From contig JADDOH010011195.1 of NCBI GenBank assembly GCA_016648135.1, forward strand, positions 43,280 through 107,279: a stretch of 64,000 nt of DNA. The letters are read 5' to 3'. A program made the translations under genes and the position numbers. Every line of letters begins with the position of its first letter. Position 1 is the first letter of the stretch. The notes beneath the pieces were generated by a model. The model saw only the letters and a program-made list of their open reading frames with translations, was not told where the DNA came from and did no database searches. Shown one piece after another: positions 9,785 through 20,045 of this stretch. This DNA comes from Agrypnia vestita. Its lineage: Eukaryota > Arthropoda > Insecta > Trichoptera > Phryganeidae.

Positions 9785-10252
9785 ATTTAGTTTTAATCTT
9801 TTGAAGAACGTGAGACGAACTGCGATCTCAACTGTCTGTCAAAATTCAAATGAAATGCAAGTCGCCTAGGTTAAGTTGTCGTGTCGGAATAATGTTTCTT
9901 GGTGCTCGCGATAATAAATTTTAATTGTAGTATTTTGATTAGATACCAATCCAACTTAAAATAAAATCTTAGGTTATAGCCGTATTATTTCGATTACAAA
10001 TAGTTTTCAAAACAATAAAGTGGCAGCTGAATTGCCAGAACAAGTGCAAGCGCGACGGCCATTTTTAAATGTAGGATTAACCAGGATAAACGGAGCTATT
10101 TCCTCTGATTAGCGTTAACCACGATTTAAATGTGATTTACAATTTTTTTGCGATAATCAGAGGTGGTGAAATCGATTTTTAAACTTAAATGCGATTTAGT
10201 TGGATATATCAGCTAATCAGGATTTACAAGGAGATGGTGAAATACCCCCTAA

Positions 10253-10552
10253 ATATCGTCTTATTATACAACACATGATGCGAGACTCGAAAGAGTGCAG
10301 AAAATTTTTCTACGTATTTTGTCGCACAAAGCAGGTCAACACAATAACCTTCACAGCTACGAGGGTCGACTTGACTTCAAGATGCACAAACTTGAGTCCC
10401 GACGGAAAATATCCGATCTCGTTGTGCTACACAAGATTCTCAGTGGAGCTATTGATTCTTTTTCTTATCTGACATAAATTTGCATGTTAAGCCCCGTAAC
10501 CAGAACTCTAATAATGTTGGTTATTTTTCTCCCATCACAACAATGTGTCGTA
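10253..10552 (+). pseudogene. LINE ORF2 C-terminal fragment
   Basis: Reads RVQKIFLRILSHK, then SYEGRLDFKMHKLESRRKIS and DLVVLHKILSGAIDSFSYL, the conserved ER-Q-FLR-L / Y--RL---LE-RR--DL--L-KIL-G block after the RT domain of R1/Jockey-type LINEs. A stop follows at about 10474 with related sequence beyond. It abuts the right end of the Harbinger element at 10249. Confidence 0.75.
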
Positions 10553-10554
10553 CT

Positions 10555-11187
10555 TAGAATACATATTGTGCTGATCGTAATTTCGATGTTGATATTCTTG
10601 CACAGTCACTGTTGATTGCGGGAAACAAAGTTAATGATGCTCTAAATGCAATTATGGCCAATAAGAATCTGTCAAAGGAAGCAAGACTAGCGGTACATAA
10701 TGGCGTTCTAGTGCTAACCCTGATGTATGGAATTGAAGCCTGGAATTGGCAAAAGAGGAATGAAAGTAGACTGAATGCGGTAGAAACGCGGTCACTAAGA
10801 CGCTTGTGCGGAAAATATTTGGTTGATAGAGTGAGGAATGACCAAATTAGACGTGAAGCAATGCTGGTTGTAGTGTGGTATATAGAATAAAGAAGGGAGT
10901 GCTGAGATGGTTTGGTCACGTGGAACGTATGAACGAGGAAAGGTTGGTTAAGAAAATATATGAGGCGAGTGTTGAAGGCAACAGGAATAGAGGGCGTCGA
11001 ACGAACAGATTCTACAAGTATTTGAGGATGGCCCTGTTAAAAGCTGCAACAACCGTAAAACTTGTATGACAAGATTTATGAATGTGGCCGAAGCAAAAGT
11101 GGTGCGCTAGGATAGAAAAGTGTGGTCTTCAATCCTCTCTGCCTACCCCTGCGGGTAAACGACGTGATGGTTAGTTAGTTAGTTATT
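10555..11187 (+). pseudogene. RTE-like LINE, C-terminal region and 3' tail, copy 1
   Basis: Frame 1 (10612-10890) reads GNKVNDALNAIMANKNLSKE, then LTLMYGIEAWNW, SRLNAVETRSLRRLCGKY, DRVRNDQIRRE. After a frameshift near 10875 it continues RIKKGVLRWFGHVERMNEER, KKIYEASVEGNRNRGRR. This is the C-terminal third of an insect LINE usually classed with RTE. It ends in (GTTA)n at about 11169-11187, the short tandem tail typical of such elements. Two frameshifts make it dead. Confidence 0.82.
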
Positions 11188-12094
11188 CTTACGACCCTAT
11201 CATCATCCAAAATGTCACTCCTACACAACATCCATTTTCTTGACGATAACGTAAACCCATAGAAGTTTATTATATACTATTTTTTTAATCGTACTCCACA
11301 ATTTTGTTCAGCGATTAGAAATCATAGCAAAGTGCGCTTCACACCACACCCTATGTTATGTAGATACTACTTATTTAATGTTTATTGAATAACATAAAGT
11401 GATACAAATAAATAAATGATAAAGAATTTATTGAAAAGCAAGGTAATATATTTTAGATGTTTGTTTTGGATATCATTCGGAGATAAAGTGGTATGCGTCG
11501 ATATCAGATTACCGGGAAAATGAGTGGGATTTCCGAAAATCACACAGCTGTACATTTTAAATAGATTAAATCAGATCGCTGAAATTTTTTGGCGTTTTGA
11601 AAAATCATTTTTACTGCCGATAGTAAACGGCGTAACACACCCACCGATACGTCATGTTCTTATTAAACGTTCGTTTGACAGCTGAACACCTCAATGACAT
11701 CAAATGACAGCTGCAAACGAATCGTTTTCGCTACTCAAGTACCTACATGTTATAAAATGAAGACCCCACGGCAAGAAGTTGTTAACTAACATTTTTGTCA
11801 AAAATGAGTTAATAAGCTATCTAAACAATATATTGTACGCTCTTTCCATTGGAAATAAGTTAAGAACTTAAGAAGCTAAGAAAGTTATAACATGTTCAAA
11901 TCATAGGGATGAACATGTTAACTACACTTTTTCATAAAAATCAAATCAGTTACTAATTGAAAGAACGTGTTATCTTCAATAATAACATGTTCATGCCATC
12001 ATTCTGAAATTAACACGCCTTGTAATTTGATTGGAATATTTATGGTTAATATAAATTTTACTCTGGCAGTACTGTTATATATTTGTTTTTATTT
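11188..12094. other. Unassigned AT-rich stretch
   Basis: AACATGTTCA and its relatives recur between about 11888 and 11995 in both orientations, which may mark a decayed foldback repeat. No gene seen. Confidence 0.4.
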
Positions 12095-12486
12095 GAAGAC
12101 TATTACGATAGAGTGAGGAATGAACAAATTAGAAGTGAATGCAATTCTGGCTGTAGTGTGGTAGATAGAATAAAGAAAGGAGTGCTGAGATGGTTTGGTC
12201 ATGTGGAACGTATGAACGAGGGAAGGATGGTAAAGAAAATATATGAGGCGAATGTTGAAGGCAACAGGAATAGAGGGCGTCCGCGAAAGACCTGGCACGA
12301 TCAGGTACTACAAGTATTTGAGGATGGCCCTGTTAAAAGCCGCAACAACCGTAGAACGTGTATGAGAAGATTGTGGCCGAATCAAAAGTGGTGTGCCAGG
12401 ATAGAAGAGTGTGGCATTTAATCCTCTCTGCCTACCCCTGCGGGGAAACGGCGTGATGGTTAGTTAGTTAGTTAGTTAGTTAGTTT
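12095..12486 (+). pseudogene. RTE-like LINE, C-terminus and 3' tail, copy 2
   Basis: An open frame, 12083-12421, reads YDRVRNEQIRSE, VVDRIKKGVLRWFGHVERM, IYEANVEGNRNRGRPRKTWH, then CMRRLW. It ends at ECGI and is followed by the same 3' UTR as copy 1 (CTGCCTACCCCTGCGGGGAA) and (GTTA)n to about 12486. The 5' end is truncated near 12095 and the frame is undamaged over its length, so this insertion is younger than copy 1. Confidence 0.88.
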
Positions 12487-13015
12487 ATAATATCTACTTA
12501 TAATTTATTTTCCAATAATTTTAAATGGTACATACCATATTTTGTATTATTAATTAACATGCCAGGTATTTTTTAATTTTGGATAATGGATGGTAAAAAT
12601 GAATAGCATTTGAAAGGTTGTTTGATGTTTGTGTTTTACCAATTTTAAAAAGATGTTATTCTATTAATAATGAGTTCCAGAGGCGAAAAAATGGTTGTTG
12701 ACTACATTTTTTAGGGAAAATTAGTATATTTTTATTTTTTTGTGCATAAATGCATTTTTTTACTTTGTAAATACTTTTTAGATATTTTAGTGACATAAAT
12801 CAATAAAAATTAATCTTGAATTAGCAATAAAACATATTTTTCAAAGGCGCAATGCAAATGTCTAATTATCTCAAAATGGTTGGGAGTGGGTGACGAAAAT
12901 GTACTTTCTAGCACATTGTTTTGTTATGGGAAGGCCGCAAATGCTTCAGATTGTCTCAAAATAGGCGCGCCGACCGTGTCGGTGAGTCTAAAAGGTTCCG
13001 GAAAAACTTGCTCTA
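12487..13015. other. Unassigned AT-rich stretch
   Basis: Very AT-rich to about 12880, then more mixed. No ORF or repeat recognised. Confidence 0.4.
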
Positions 13016-13176
13016 GAAAGTTCTGGAAGGAGATGGTTCTAGAAAATTCCCGAAAGTTCTACAAGATTCTAAACTGAGTGGCGGAATGTGTCGGTGTGTC
13101 TAGAAGGTTCCTGTACATTCGATAAATTTCTTGAAAGTTCTGGAGGGAGAATGTTCTGGAAGGTTTGCGAAAGTTC
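13016..13176. promoter_or_regulatory. Cluster of heat-shock elements
   Basis: Alternating GAA/TTC pentamers: GAAagTTCtgGAA at 13016-13028 (three units); TTCtaGAAaaTTCccGAAagTTC at 13037-13059 (five perfect units); and TTC-GAA-TTT-GAA-TTC at 13154-13176 (one mismatch). Others lie near 13100-13145. HSF trimers bind three or more such units. No heat-shock gene lies nearby; the nearest TATA-like box is at about 13851. Either these are a repeat-borne promoter or they drive something I cannot see. Confidence 0.7.
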
Positions 13177-13845
13177 TATGACGATCCAAACAGTTCACTA
13201 AAAATCTACACAGCTAGTTCTGTTTATAATTGACAAACCTTTTGTGGTGGAGAAATCTAGAAGAACCCTTTCAGGGCTGCAACTCTGATCACGTTCCTGG
13301 CAGCCAAGTGCTGGTCGGTGCCACTGGCCAGCCGAATTCGCCGAAAGAAATCTTGTCTCTGTTTCGTTTGAAACAGGGACAAGACTCGATCTCTGGACCG
13401 ATACCGAGTTCATTGTTCAGCGAAATTCTCAGCTCGGCGCGAAAACAATCGCCTATCTACTCCATCTGCGCTGTTAATTCGTCGGCCAGACAGTGACGGC
13501 GGATTGCTATCGCGGTGTGCCAAAAGCCCGTCCCATTTCAATTTGCACACGGCGAAGCTATAATAACGATTGCTTATTGAGAGATAAGATAGGATTGCAT
13601 TGCACGTGTGATGCGGTGGTAATACACGGACAAGATTACAATCGTATAGGGAGGGTCCGATGACTTGAGCTATACACGAATACACTCACAATCACCTATG
13701 CCAAATGAATTCCCATAGAGATAGGCAAAGAATATCGCACGTTCGTATCGTATATCCAAGTGGTAACAATATTCGTTCTATAGTATGCTGGACACAATAG
13801 GCCAACAATGTCGAACACTGACATTCTGTAAAGGGCGTGGGGTAT
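13177..13845. other. Unassigned, GC-richer, small hairpin
   Basis: Overlapping unrecognised ORFs occur on both strands (13198-13685). A 14-bp hairpin with a 4-nt loop (cttgtctctgtttc / gaaacagggacaag) lies at 13352-13383. No gene supported. Confidence 0.4.
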
Positions 13846-13960
13846 AAAAGCAAAGGCAGCGATATCCAAAAAACTTTGAAAGCAGTCTTCGAAGACTATT
13901 AATTTAGAATGTACTGAATTCGAGATTTTATAGGAGATATAGTAAATTTATAGGAAACAT
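13846..13960 (+). repeat. TATA-bearing repeat unit, copy 1
   Basis: Begins GGGTATAAAAGCAAAGGCAG and continues through CTATTAATTTAGAATGTACT. The same sequence recurs at 32541-32613 plus 32890-32950, and inverted at about 32960-33035. The TATAAAAG looks like a Pol II core promoter carried by the repeat. It lies about 0.7 kb downstream of the heat-shock element cluster. Confidence 0.6.
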
Positions 13961-14671
13961 GATTTTGGAAGGGGATGGAAGGAATCCTTGGTGATTGCAC
14001 TCAAAACATTATTTATTTTTTAATATTGCTGCCTTTGCTTTTATACCTCACATGTGGACTTTAAATATCATCATTGTGTTTTCAATAGACTGCCAAAACC
14101 ATTACTTCAGATCCATGACGTTTTCCTTCTTCCAGGATTTAATTTTCATATTTCTTTGCCTGCATTATGAGTCTGTAAATTTCTCATTACACGTCAGATT
14201 TTAAGTAACTTATTTTCTAAATTTGCTTGTACTTTAAAATAATTCTGTCTGTTCAGTTTATTTTGATCATTATTGTGTAGCTCTACATCTAATATACTCA
14301 ATTGTAATCTGTACTCAATAAATCTACGATAAAACAGTAAGCACTTACTTATTTTGCATGACATAATTAAATACCTACTGTTTTATCTTACATTTGTTTC
14401 TTTATACTGAATAATAAAGTAATTAAGTGCACGAGCACTTAATCCTTTTATTTCTCACAGAAATCCAAGTTGAAGATATAACAGTTTGAAATTGTAGACG
14501 AACTTAAGTACTTCTATTTGATTTTCTGGTATTTCATGATTTTTCTTCTCTTCTTATATGGCTGCCAGTCCTGGAATTTCATGGAAGGAAGATATGCAAC
14601 TGCCTATGATCTCCACTGTAATCAAGCAGAGGGTACTCACTTGTCGTAGATATGTTGGAGCGTAAAACCTA
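13961..14671. other. Unassigned AT-rich stretch
   Basis: No coding or repeat signal beyond a small GTGCACGAGCAC palindrome near 14427. Possible polyadenylation signals occur but nothing anchors them. Confidence 0.35.
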
Positions 14672-15210
14672 ATGCCTTTCATTATTACTATTATTATTAT
14701 TATCATTATTATCGACCGTCCTCAACTACTAGAACGTATTTGCTTGCGTGTTCCGTCTCGCATAACCAGAAGTCATGCAGGTTTTGCCGTGGAAAATGCA
14801 GCTACTAACTATATCTATAATTCCCCACTGCAAAGGCTTCCTAGACTAGCAAACAGATACGAGCAACTGGACGTCTTTGCCAATAACTGTATAATATTCA
14901 AACATATATTAAAAGATTAGTAGTATTTGTCGAATTGGACTTGAATAATCGATTTGTCTTTGTATGTATATTTTTTTATTACAACATGACTTTCAAAGCT
15001 TGTGCTATATCTTTTTACTATACATTATTACTTTTTTGTATATTTATCTTTATATATTTGTATCTAAATTTTAAGTTTTTTTTTCTCTTTATGTCATTAT
15101 TATGCTTACATGTTATTGTTTTTCTCTTTAAACTATATATTCTGTTAATGTACACTTACCTATCTGTTGTAAAAGCCCTATAGGGCGTTAATAAAAAAAA
15201 AAATAAAAAA
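14672..15210 (+). pseudogene. LINE ORF2 C-terminus with 3' UTR and tail
   Basis: The end of the frame reads RPQLLERICLRVPSRITRSH, NYIYNSPLQRLPRLANRYEQ, then IIFKHILKD and a stop at 14918-14920. The block LLE-I--RVPSR-TRSH ... NSPL-R is the standard tail of a group of insect LINEs. The 3' UTR runs to the CCCTATAGGGCG hairpin and A-rich tail at about 15205. Only the last 70 or so codons remain, a typical 5' truncation. The same tail is found at 6545 and 9083. Confidence 0.8.
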
Positions 15211-15691
15211 ATATATAAATAAATAAATATATACCAATAGGAACCCGGTCTCCTGGACGATCCGCGTCTACACACAGGTTGTACACGGCGGAACTGCGAG
15301 ATAGGTTAATGAGGGAATCTAAAAGGACTAAAGTACCGTAGTCAATCAAGGAGTTTTGTGGCGGCCATGTGCTGGTGTATATGTCATTGTTGATACAGAC
15401 TCTAAAAGAAAAATTTCCTTCGTTTAACAATGGGAATTTAAAACGATGTAATGACAGAAAGATAGCAAATATTGAAGTACTTTGAACAAACTTATGCCAG
15501 GACGGGATGAAGAAAATACTTAAAATACTCGTTAATATCAGTTGAAAGAATCCTGACGTCACAACGTGGCTGTCTTGACATGACATACCGCTCCATGAAG
15601 TTTAGCAATGGGTTATAAAAGACTTCAGAAAGAGTGAGAGGGGTTGCTATATAAGGTAATGATAAAAAAAAACAAAGGAAATTGATGTTCG
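15211..15691. other. Unassigned; holds an unrecognised minus-strand ORF
   Basis: An ORF of 132 codons runs 15586-15188 on the minus strand, with a hydrophobic stretch near its start (GFFQLILTSILSIFFIPS) and then mixed sequence. I do not recognise it. The reading frame extends into the LINE tail at 15188, which argues against a real gene end there. Confidence 0.35.
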
Positions 15692-15741
15692 AAGCCAAAA
15701 ACTTACATTGGAATGTAATATTTCGATACATGAAAAATATA

Positions 15742-15900
15742 AAAATGTTCTTAGGTTTTCACGGCCACTCAGAATCTTATGGTTTGTGTCTTCTGGGGTA
15801 TTATGCCGTGTTTTTACGACCATCCTGGCCGATGTTTCGGATCCTTTTGCAAGGTCCATCATCAGGTTGTTATGTGCCCTGATGATAATTTTGCAATATT
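15742..15900 (-). repeat. Penelope-like terminus with decayed hammerhead-like motif
   Basis: The minus strand reads CTGATGATGGACCTTGC, then GGATCCGAAACATCGGCC, GTAAAAACACGGCATAATAC. The layout matches 29101-29200, where a Penelope endonuclease precedes it. GAAACAT here replaces GAAACGT, which spoils the stem III palindrome. The unit is truncated. Confidence 0.75.
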
Positions 15901-17339
15901 TTTTGAGTAGGTTCAAATTTTTAAGAACACAATTACTAGATTTGTCCCCAGAGGGATCATCACTGAATAGGATAGGATGCAGGGCTCACGACCTGTCTTT
16001 GATCACTTACGCCAGTCAAAGTGATCACTTAAGCCGGTCATCAGTATATCTGTCACTTCGCAATTTCACGACATGGCACACCTGGCCGTCGTCTCGCGCA
16101 TACTTCGCACCAAACGAACTGTCAAACACGACAACTGAACCCATATCCAAATGCTGGAATTTTCGTACTTTCTAGATTATTCTAGTGTCTAGGAGAAGGT
16201 CCTCGTCGCTTCTCGGTAGTCCCAGGCGTTTCTAGACGTTTGTAGACATTTCCTGAAGGTTGCAGATAATAGTAGATCGTTCTAGATCCTACGATAGTGT
16301 TGTTGCAAGTGACATGTTACCAAGTATTCGGACAGTGCGTAAATTCTTTTTAAATCTCGATACAATAAGTATAAACAAGGGAAATAACGAGAATATTACT
16401 TCTTAGAATTTAAGAAGAAAAACTAATAACTTAAGACAGTCTATTGAGCCTGAGGCTATGTCGGTTTTTTCGCGACATTTTTGCAGAGGTGTTTTTTTTT
16501 ATATATTTCAAGATATCATTCTCGTGTAAAATTTCGTTTCAGACGGTTGCATTAATCACAACAGCCTAGGACAGATTATATATTATAATAGAATTACGTA
16601 TCAATCAGATTCAATAAGCTACAAACGACGTCTTGACAGGTTGACCCCCTGATAACATGATATAATAATGTAACCGACTGTCGCTGATTTGATAACGATA
16701 GACTGCTCGATAATGCAAGATCACATGACTGAAGCGGCCGGTGAACCATAGGTGTTTGGGGAAGCAGAAGGGATGCTGGAAGAGGAACCTACCGCTCTCA
16801 TCCGAAACGCGATCCTCATCCAAGCGCCTCCAATACCTTCGTTTCTTGCCCGGGGTGGACTGTATTCTTCTTCTTTTCACCTATTCACAGACACAGACAT
16901 TGTTAAATCACGAAAAAACACGAGTTACGAACTCAAAACTAAACTTCGCCGTACTGGCATAAAAAAAGGACTCCACTGTTTCGGCGCGCATGCTGTAAGG
17001 AAGGGAAGGGAGTGAGGTACTTAGAATTATTCCGTGGACACTTGCATTGGTACAAAAAATAGGTAATACAAGAGTACAAGTTTGATATAAAATATGGCCA
17101 TCAATCAAGTAGTGTTTAAAACCCGTTCTGCGTAGGATGGGCGTAAATCACTCCTTATTAACAGTTTTATTATTAATAGCAGCTAGCAGCTTCTTCGCTG
17201 GATCCTGGTCTTCCGTTCGCTGTACACAGCCCAGACAGCGTGGTCTCCTGATGTTTTTATGCTACCGTCATACGCACTAAAAACATCATCATTCTTATTA
17301 ATATCTGTTAACCCCACGAATGGGAATACGATCAAATGC
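15901..17339. other. Unassigned; fragments of two repeats
   Basis: 15990-16045 carries AAGTGATCACTTAAGCC, a fragment of the family at 18413. 16155-16290 contains many TTCTAGA/TCTAGAC words, possibly a decayed relative of the heat-shock element cluster. The remainder, including short ORFs at 16611-17108, is not recognised. Confidence 0.4.
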
Positions 17340-17480
17340 TAAGTGTTCTCGACATTATTTTATGGAATAGAAGCATGAATGCTTATCGAAGAATTAATAA
17401 GGCGACTTGAAGCATTCGAGATCTAAAAAAGAATACTCAAAATAATCTAAATAGACAGAGTTACGAATGAAAATGTTATG

Positions 17481-17933
17481 TTATTATTAATATTTTTAAT
17501 ATTTAAAGCAATAACTTTGTGGTTAGACTATAACAGATGATTAGTTAAATTAGTATAAACCACTACCAGATTTTAGGTCTACCGGTTTCTTAGAGTTGTT
17601 AATTAGAGGTACCTCTAACCAAATCAATTTTCCATACAGCCCTTTGTTCAATTTAACTTTCACAAAAGATCACCCACTTTAGACCCCGCCCCCTCTCACT
17701 CTCTCTCCCTCGTAGATTCCTGATCGTTCTGTAGGCTAGTTAGTGCATGCTTGTCCTTGACAAGATTAACACGAATGTGATAAATATTGGTGAAAAGTTA
17801 ACAATGCTATGGTTGTGGTGTATAGTGTTGTGGACATAGTAGTGTAGTGTTGGTCCTGACGAAGAGACGGGTACGTCTCGAAACCGGTAGACCTAAAATC
17901 TGGTTGTGATTTATACTAATTTAACTAACACTC
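17481..17933 (+). mobile_element. Penelope-like non-autonomous unit, 453 bp, 13-bp duplication
   Basis: Flanked by TGAAAATGTTATG (17468-17480) and TGAAGATGTTATG (17934-17946), one mismatch. A relative of 292 bp lies inverted at 54163-54454. It has an inverted repeat of about 55 bp: 17538-17592 against 17879-17930 (TAGTATAAACCACTACCAGA side). The extra inverted piece is absent from the 54163 copy, so this copy is a composite. A hammerhead-like motif lies near its 3' end. Confidence 0.75.
17852..17893 (+). ncRNA. Hammerhead-ribozyme-like motif
   Basis: Order: GGTC (stem I), CTGACGA core, A, GAGACG-GGTA-CGTCTC (perfect 6-bp stem II with tetraloop), GAA, ACCGGT (self-complementary stem III), A at the cleavage position, GACC (stem I partner). 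All conserved hammerhead core positions are met. Stem III is a palindrome with no loop, so activity would need a dimer or tandem copy. An identical core is at 54204-54245. Confidence 0.65.
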
Positions 17934-18412
17934 TGAAGATGTTATGGTTCGGATGAATAAAGGAAAAGGTGATTAAAACAATAAAAATCCTAAAACTTCA
18001 ATATCTCTATAAGTGCGAGATCTTGCATCTCATAATATAGTGAAAGAAGTCGGGGCCCTGGAAAAAGGTGGAGACCATCACGGCTGAAAAACCTAAGGCA
18101 GAGGTTTGGTCAGTCTTCTGTACAGTTATTCCAGGCCGCAATAAATGATGAAAGTGGTGATAGTCAATGTCCGTTGAACGAATCGGGCACAAGAAGAGAA
18201 ATAAATTAACTACCCCCGATTTTTCTCGGCGCTTTGGCAATATTTGTCATGTCTCTGCCACTGCTCCGATAATTTAATTTAGCCATCTTTGTGTGTCCTC
18301 TTCCTTATGTCATTCATTTTTACATCTTGCAAATATGCTATTTCTTCTTTTTTCTCTTGACACACCACTGCCCAAGCAATCATCATGGTCTGCGCCCAAA
18401 TACTTATTTTTC

Positions 18413-19016
18413 TATATTATAGATATCTCACAGAGACGAAACTGTATTAATTATGGGAAAGTAGGTATAGAAGTCATTTGGGTGTACACAGGACTTATGA
18501 CCTGTCTTTTTATGGTTGGCTCAAGTGATCACTTTACACAATTGTAACATTCGCCATTTCCACCCATGATAGAATATACCATGCTTATTCCTGATATATA
18601 ATATTTCCTGGCGTATCCTAGTGTAATGCAAGTATTCGGATGAATTTCATTACACACAATAAAGTATATTGCTCTCAAAATTCCGTAAAAAATCAATGTA
18701 GATTTTCTCATTAGCGACATCTGTGGGGATTTAGGGGAATGAAAATGGCTTTGTACAGGCCGCATGGAAAAAGGCGCTTACAACTCATATATGAAAGCTT
18801 TCCACGCAATTTGAACATATATACAACTTCCAAAAAATGAATAAGCATGGTATATTCTATCATGGGTGGAAATGGCGAATGTTACAATTGTGTAAAGTGA
18901 TCACTTAAGCCAACCATAAAAAGACAGGTCATAAGTCCTGTGTACACCCAAATGACTTCTATACCTACTTTCCCATAATTAATACAGTTTCGTCTCTGTG
19001 AGATATCTATAATATA
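18413..19016. mobile_element. Long-TIR element, family E, copy 1
   Basis: Arms 18413-18590 and 18839-19016 are 178-bp reverse complements with one mismatch, around a 248-bp centre. The ends read TATATTATAGATATCTCAC. A further 80 bp at 19017-19100 matches the left flank of copy 2 at 30217, so the unit extends beyond one arm. Each arm can be read as VYIIDISQRRNCINYGKV-type peptide, which explains three identical short ORFs in the window; I regard that as incidental. Confidence 0.85.
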
Positions 19017-19100
19017 CACTAATTGATTAATAATGTCTCTGTGACATAAATCCAGCACTGTTCTGAAAGATTTGAACAAACTCAAAATATTCTGACTTAT

Positions 19101-19929
19101 TTTTCTTACTCTTCTAGTAATTTCCAACAAACTTCGGTACGTAATACGCAGTTAAGTTTGGAGCATAAGTATATTAAGAATTTAGGTTTAAGTCCCACTG
19201 CCATTTTCGTTCCTTTACAATAACACTGACATTCTCTTTCACTTGATTATTTTTCTGTATTCTCTATAAACTCCTAGCTTACTACGCTGCGTTGTATGTG
19301 AGTGCACCTGATTTATCTTTGTGCTATTGTGTGAGTAAAATTCTAAAACGATAATTAAGACTTTACTAGCCAGAATATTCATTTAACAAGTCGCTCTCAA
19401 AAAATGATAAGAAAAACTGTAAATAATTATATTATTAGCTGTTATCACAAAACTGATTACATTTAAATGTTTTTAAGTATTTATAAACACAATGGAGTAT
19501 CTTTATTACATTGGAAGTACATGACTAAAACAATATTTTCTTGGAAAATTCATATATCTTCGTTTTGTTTATAACTATTTGTGTTTATATAAATAACATT
19601 TTTATCGTTAATTGTTTCCGGTCTCAGTATTTACGATTTGAAACATTTTTGTTTTTCAATTGAAACCATCGCGTAACGATGCTTCAAAGCCGATATCCTA
19701 ATTTTGCGAAAGAATTCGTCAGTCTTCAAAAAAAAGTACAGCCGCAAAAACGGCATCTTTTGAGTCAAATTTTGATTCTTTTTGAATTAGGCGGAAGTCT
19801 GACGGTGACAATTTGGGTGAACAAGGGGACACCTTATTAATCTGAATACAATAGCAAGCATCTATGGCTATAAAGAGATAACTTTATACCAAAAATAATT
19901 TTAAAAATATAGATTTAGCAGTCTGCATG
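19101..19929. other. Unassigned AT-rich stretch
   Basis: No ORF over 60 codons and no repeat partner recognised. Confidence 0.4.
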
Positions 19930-20045
19930 TGTACCTATACTAATATGTAAAGAGATAAAGTTTGTAAGTTTGGATGTAGGAAGTATTCTCCGATATTACT
20001 CATCCGATTTCAAAAATTCTTTCACCAATATTTATAATGGACTTT
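19930..20045 (+). repeat. Fragment of a common insect dispersed repeat
   Basis: TACTAATATGTAAAGAGA, AGTTTG, then ACTCATCCGATTTCAAAAAT and TTCTTTCACCAATA follow a phrase very common at LINE-derived 3' regions in insects. A TTTATTT-rich run follows at 20060. Confidence 0.55.

Larger units (their letters stand above)
7571..10249. mobile_element. PIF/Harbinger element, apparently complete, 2679 bp
   Basis: TIRs begin GGGGGTATTTCACCATCTCC; about 38 bp match at the two ends with two mismatches. The target duplication is TAA on both sides (7568-7570 and 10250-10252), as for PIF/Harbinger. Inside are the two genes typical of autonomous elements, tail to tail: a Myb/SANT-like protein (plus, 8100-8423) and a DDE transposase (minus, 9784-8478). 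The transposase reads through after two introns are removed. It landed in LINE-derived DNA that resumes at 10253. This is the only element in the window with no obvious defect. Confidence 0.95.
17345..18210 (+). pseudogene. LINE C-terminus split by a Penelope-like insertion
   Basis: Left part (17345-17480): FYGIEA, RRLEAFEI, RILKII, DRVTNENVM. Right part (17947-18210): VRMNKGKG, YLYKCEILHLII, then GRRRPSRLKNLRQRFGQSSV and LFQAA. These follow the order of the better preserved relative at 55430 (GEKYELLHLI, GRRQISWLRNIRDWTG, ELFRAAQ). A 453-bp insertion with 13-bp duplication separates the halves. Stops and shifts are present. Confidence 0.72.

Noticed and set aside
11169..12486. GTTA/TTAG tandem runs as telomeric repeats
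   Set aside because: They are 4-bp units located exactly at the 3' ends of two LINE copies; the insect telomere repeat is TTAGG.
15188..15586. 132-codon minus-strand ORF as a host or membrane protein gene
   Set aside because: No recognised domain, no splice support, and the frame runs into a LINE tail.
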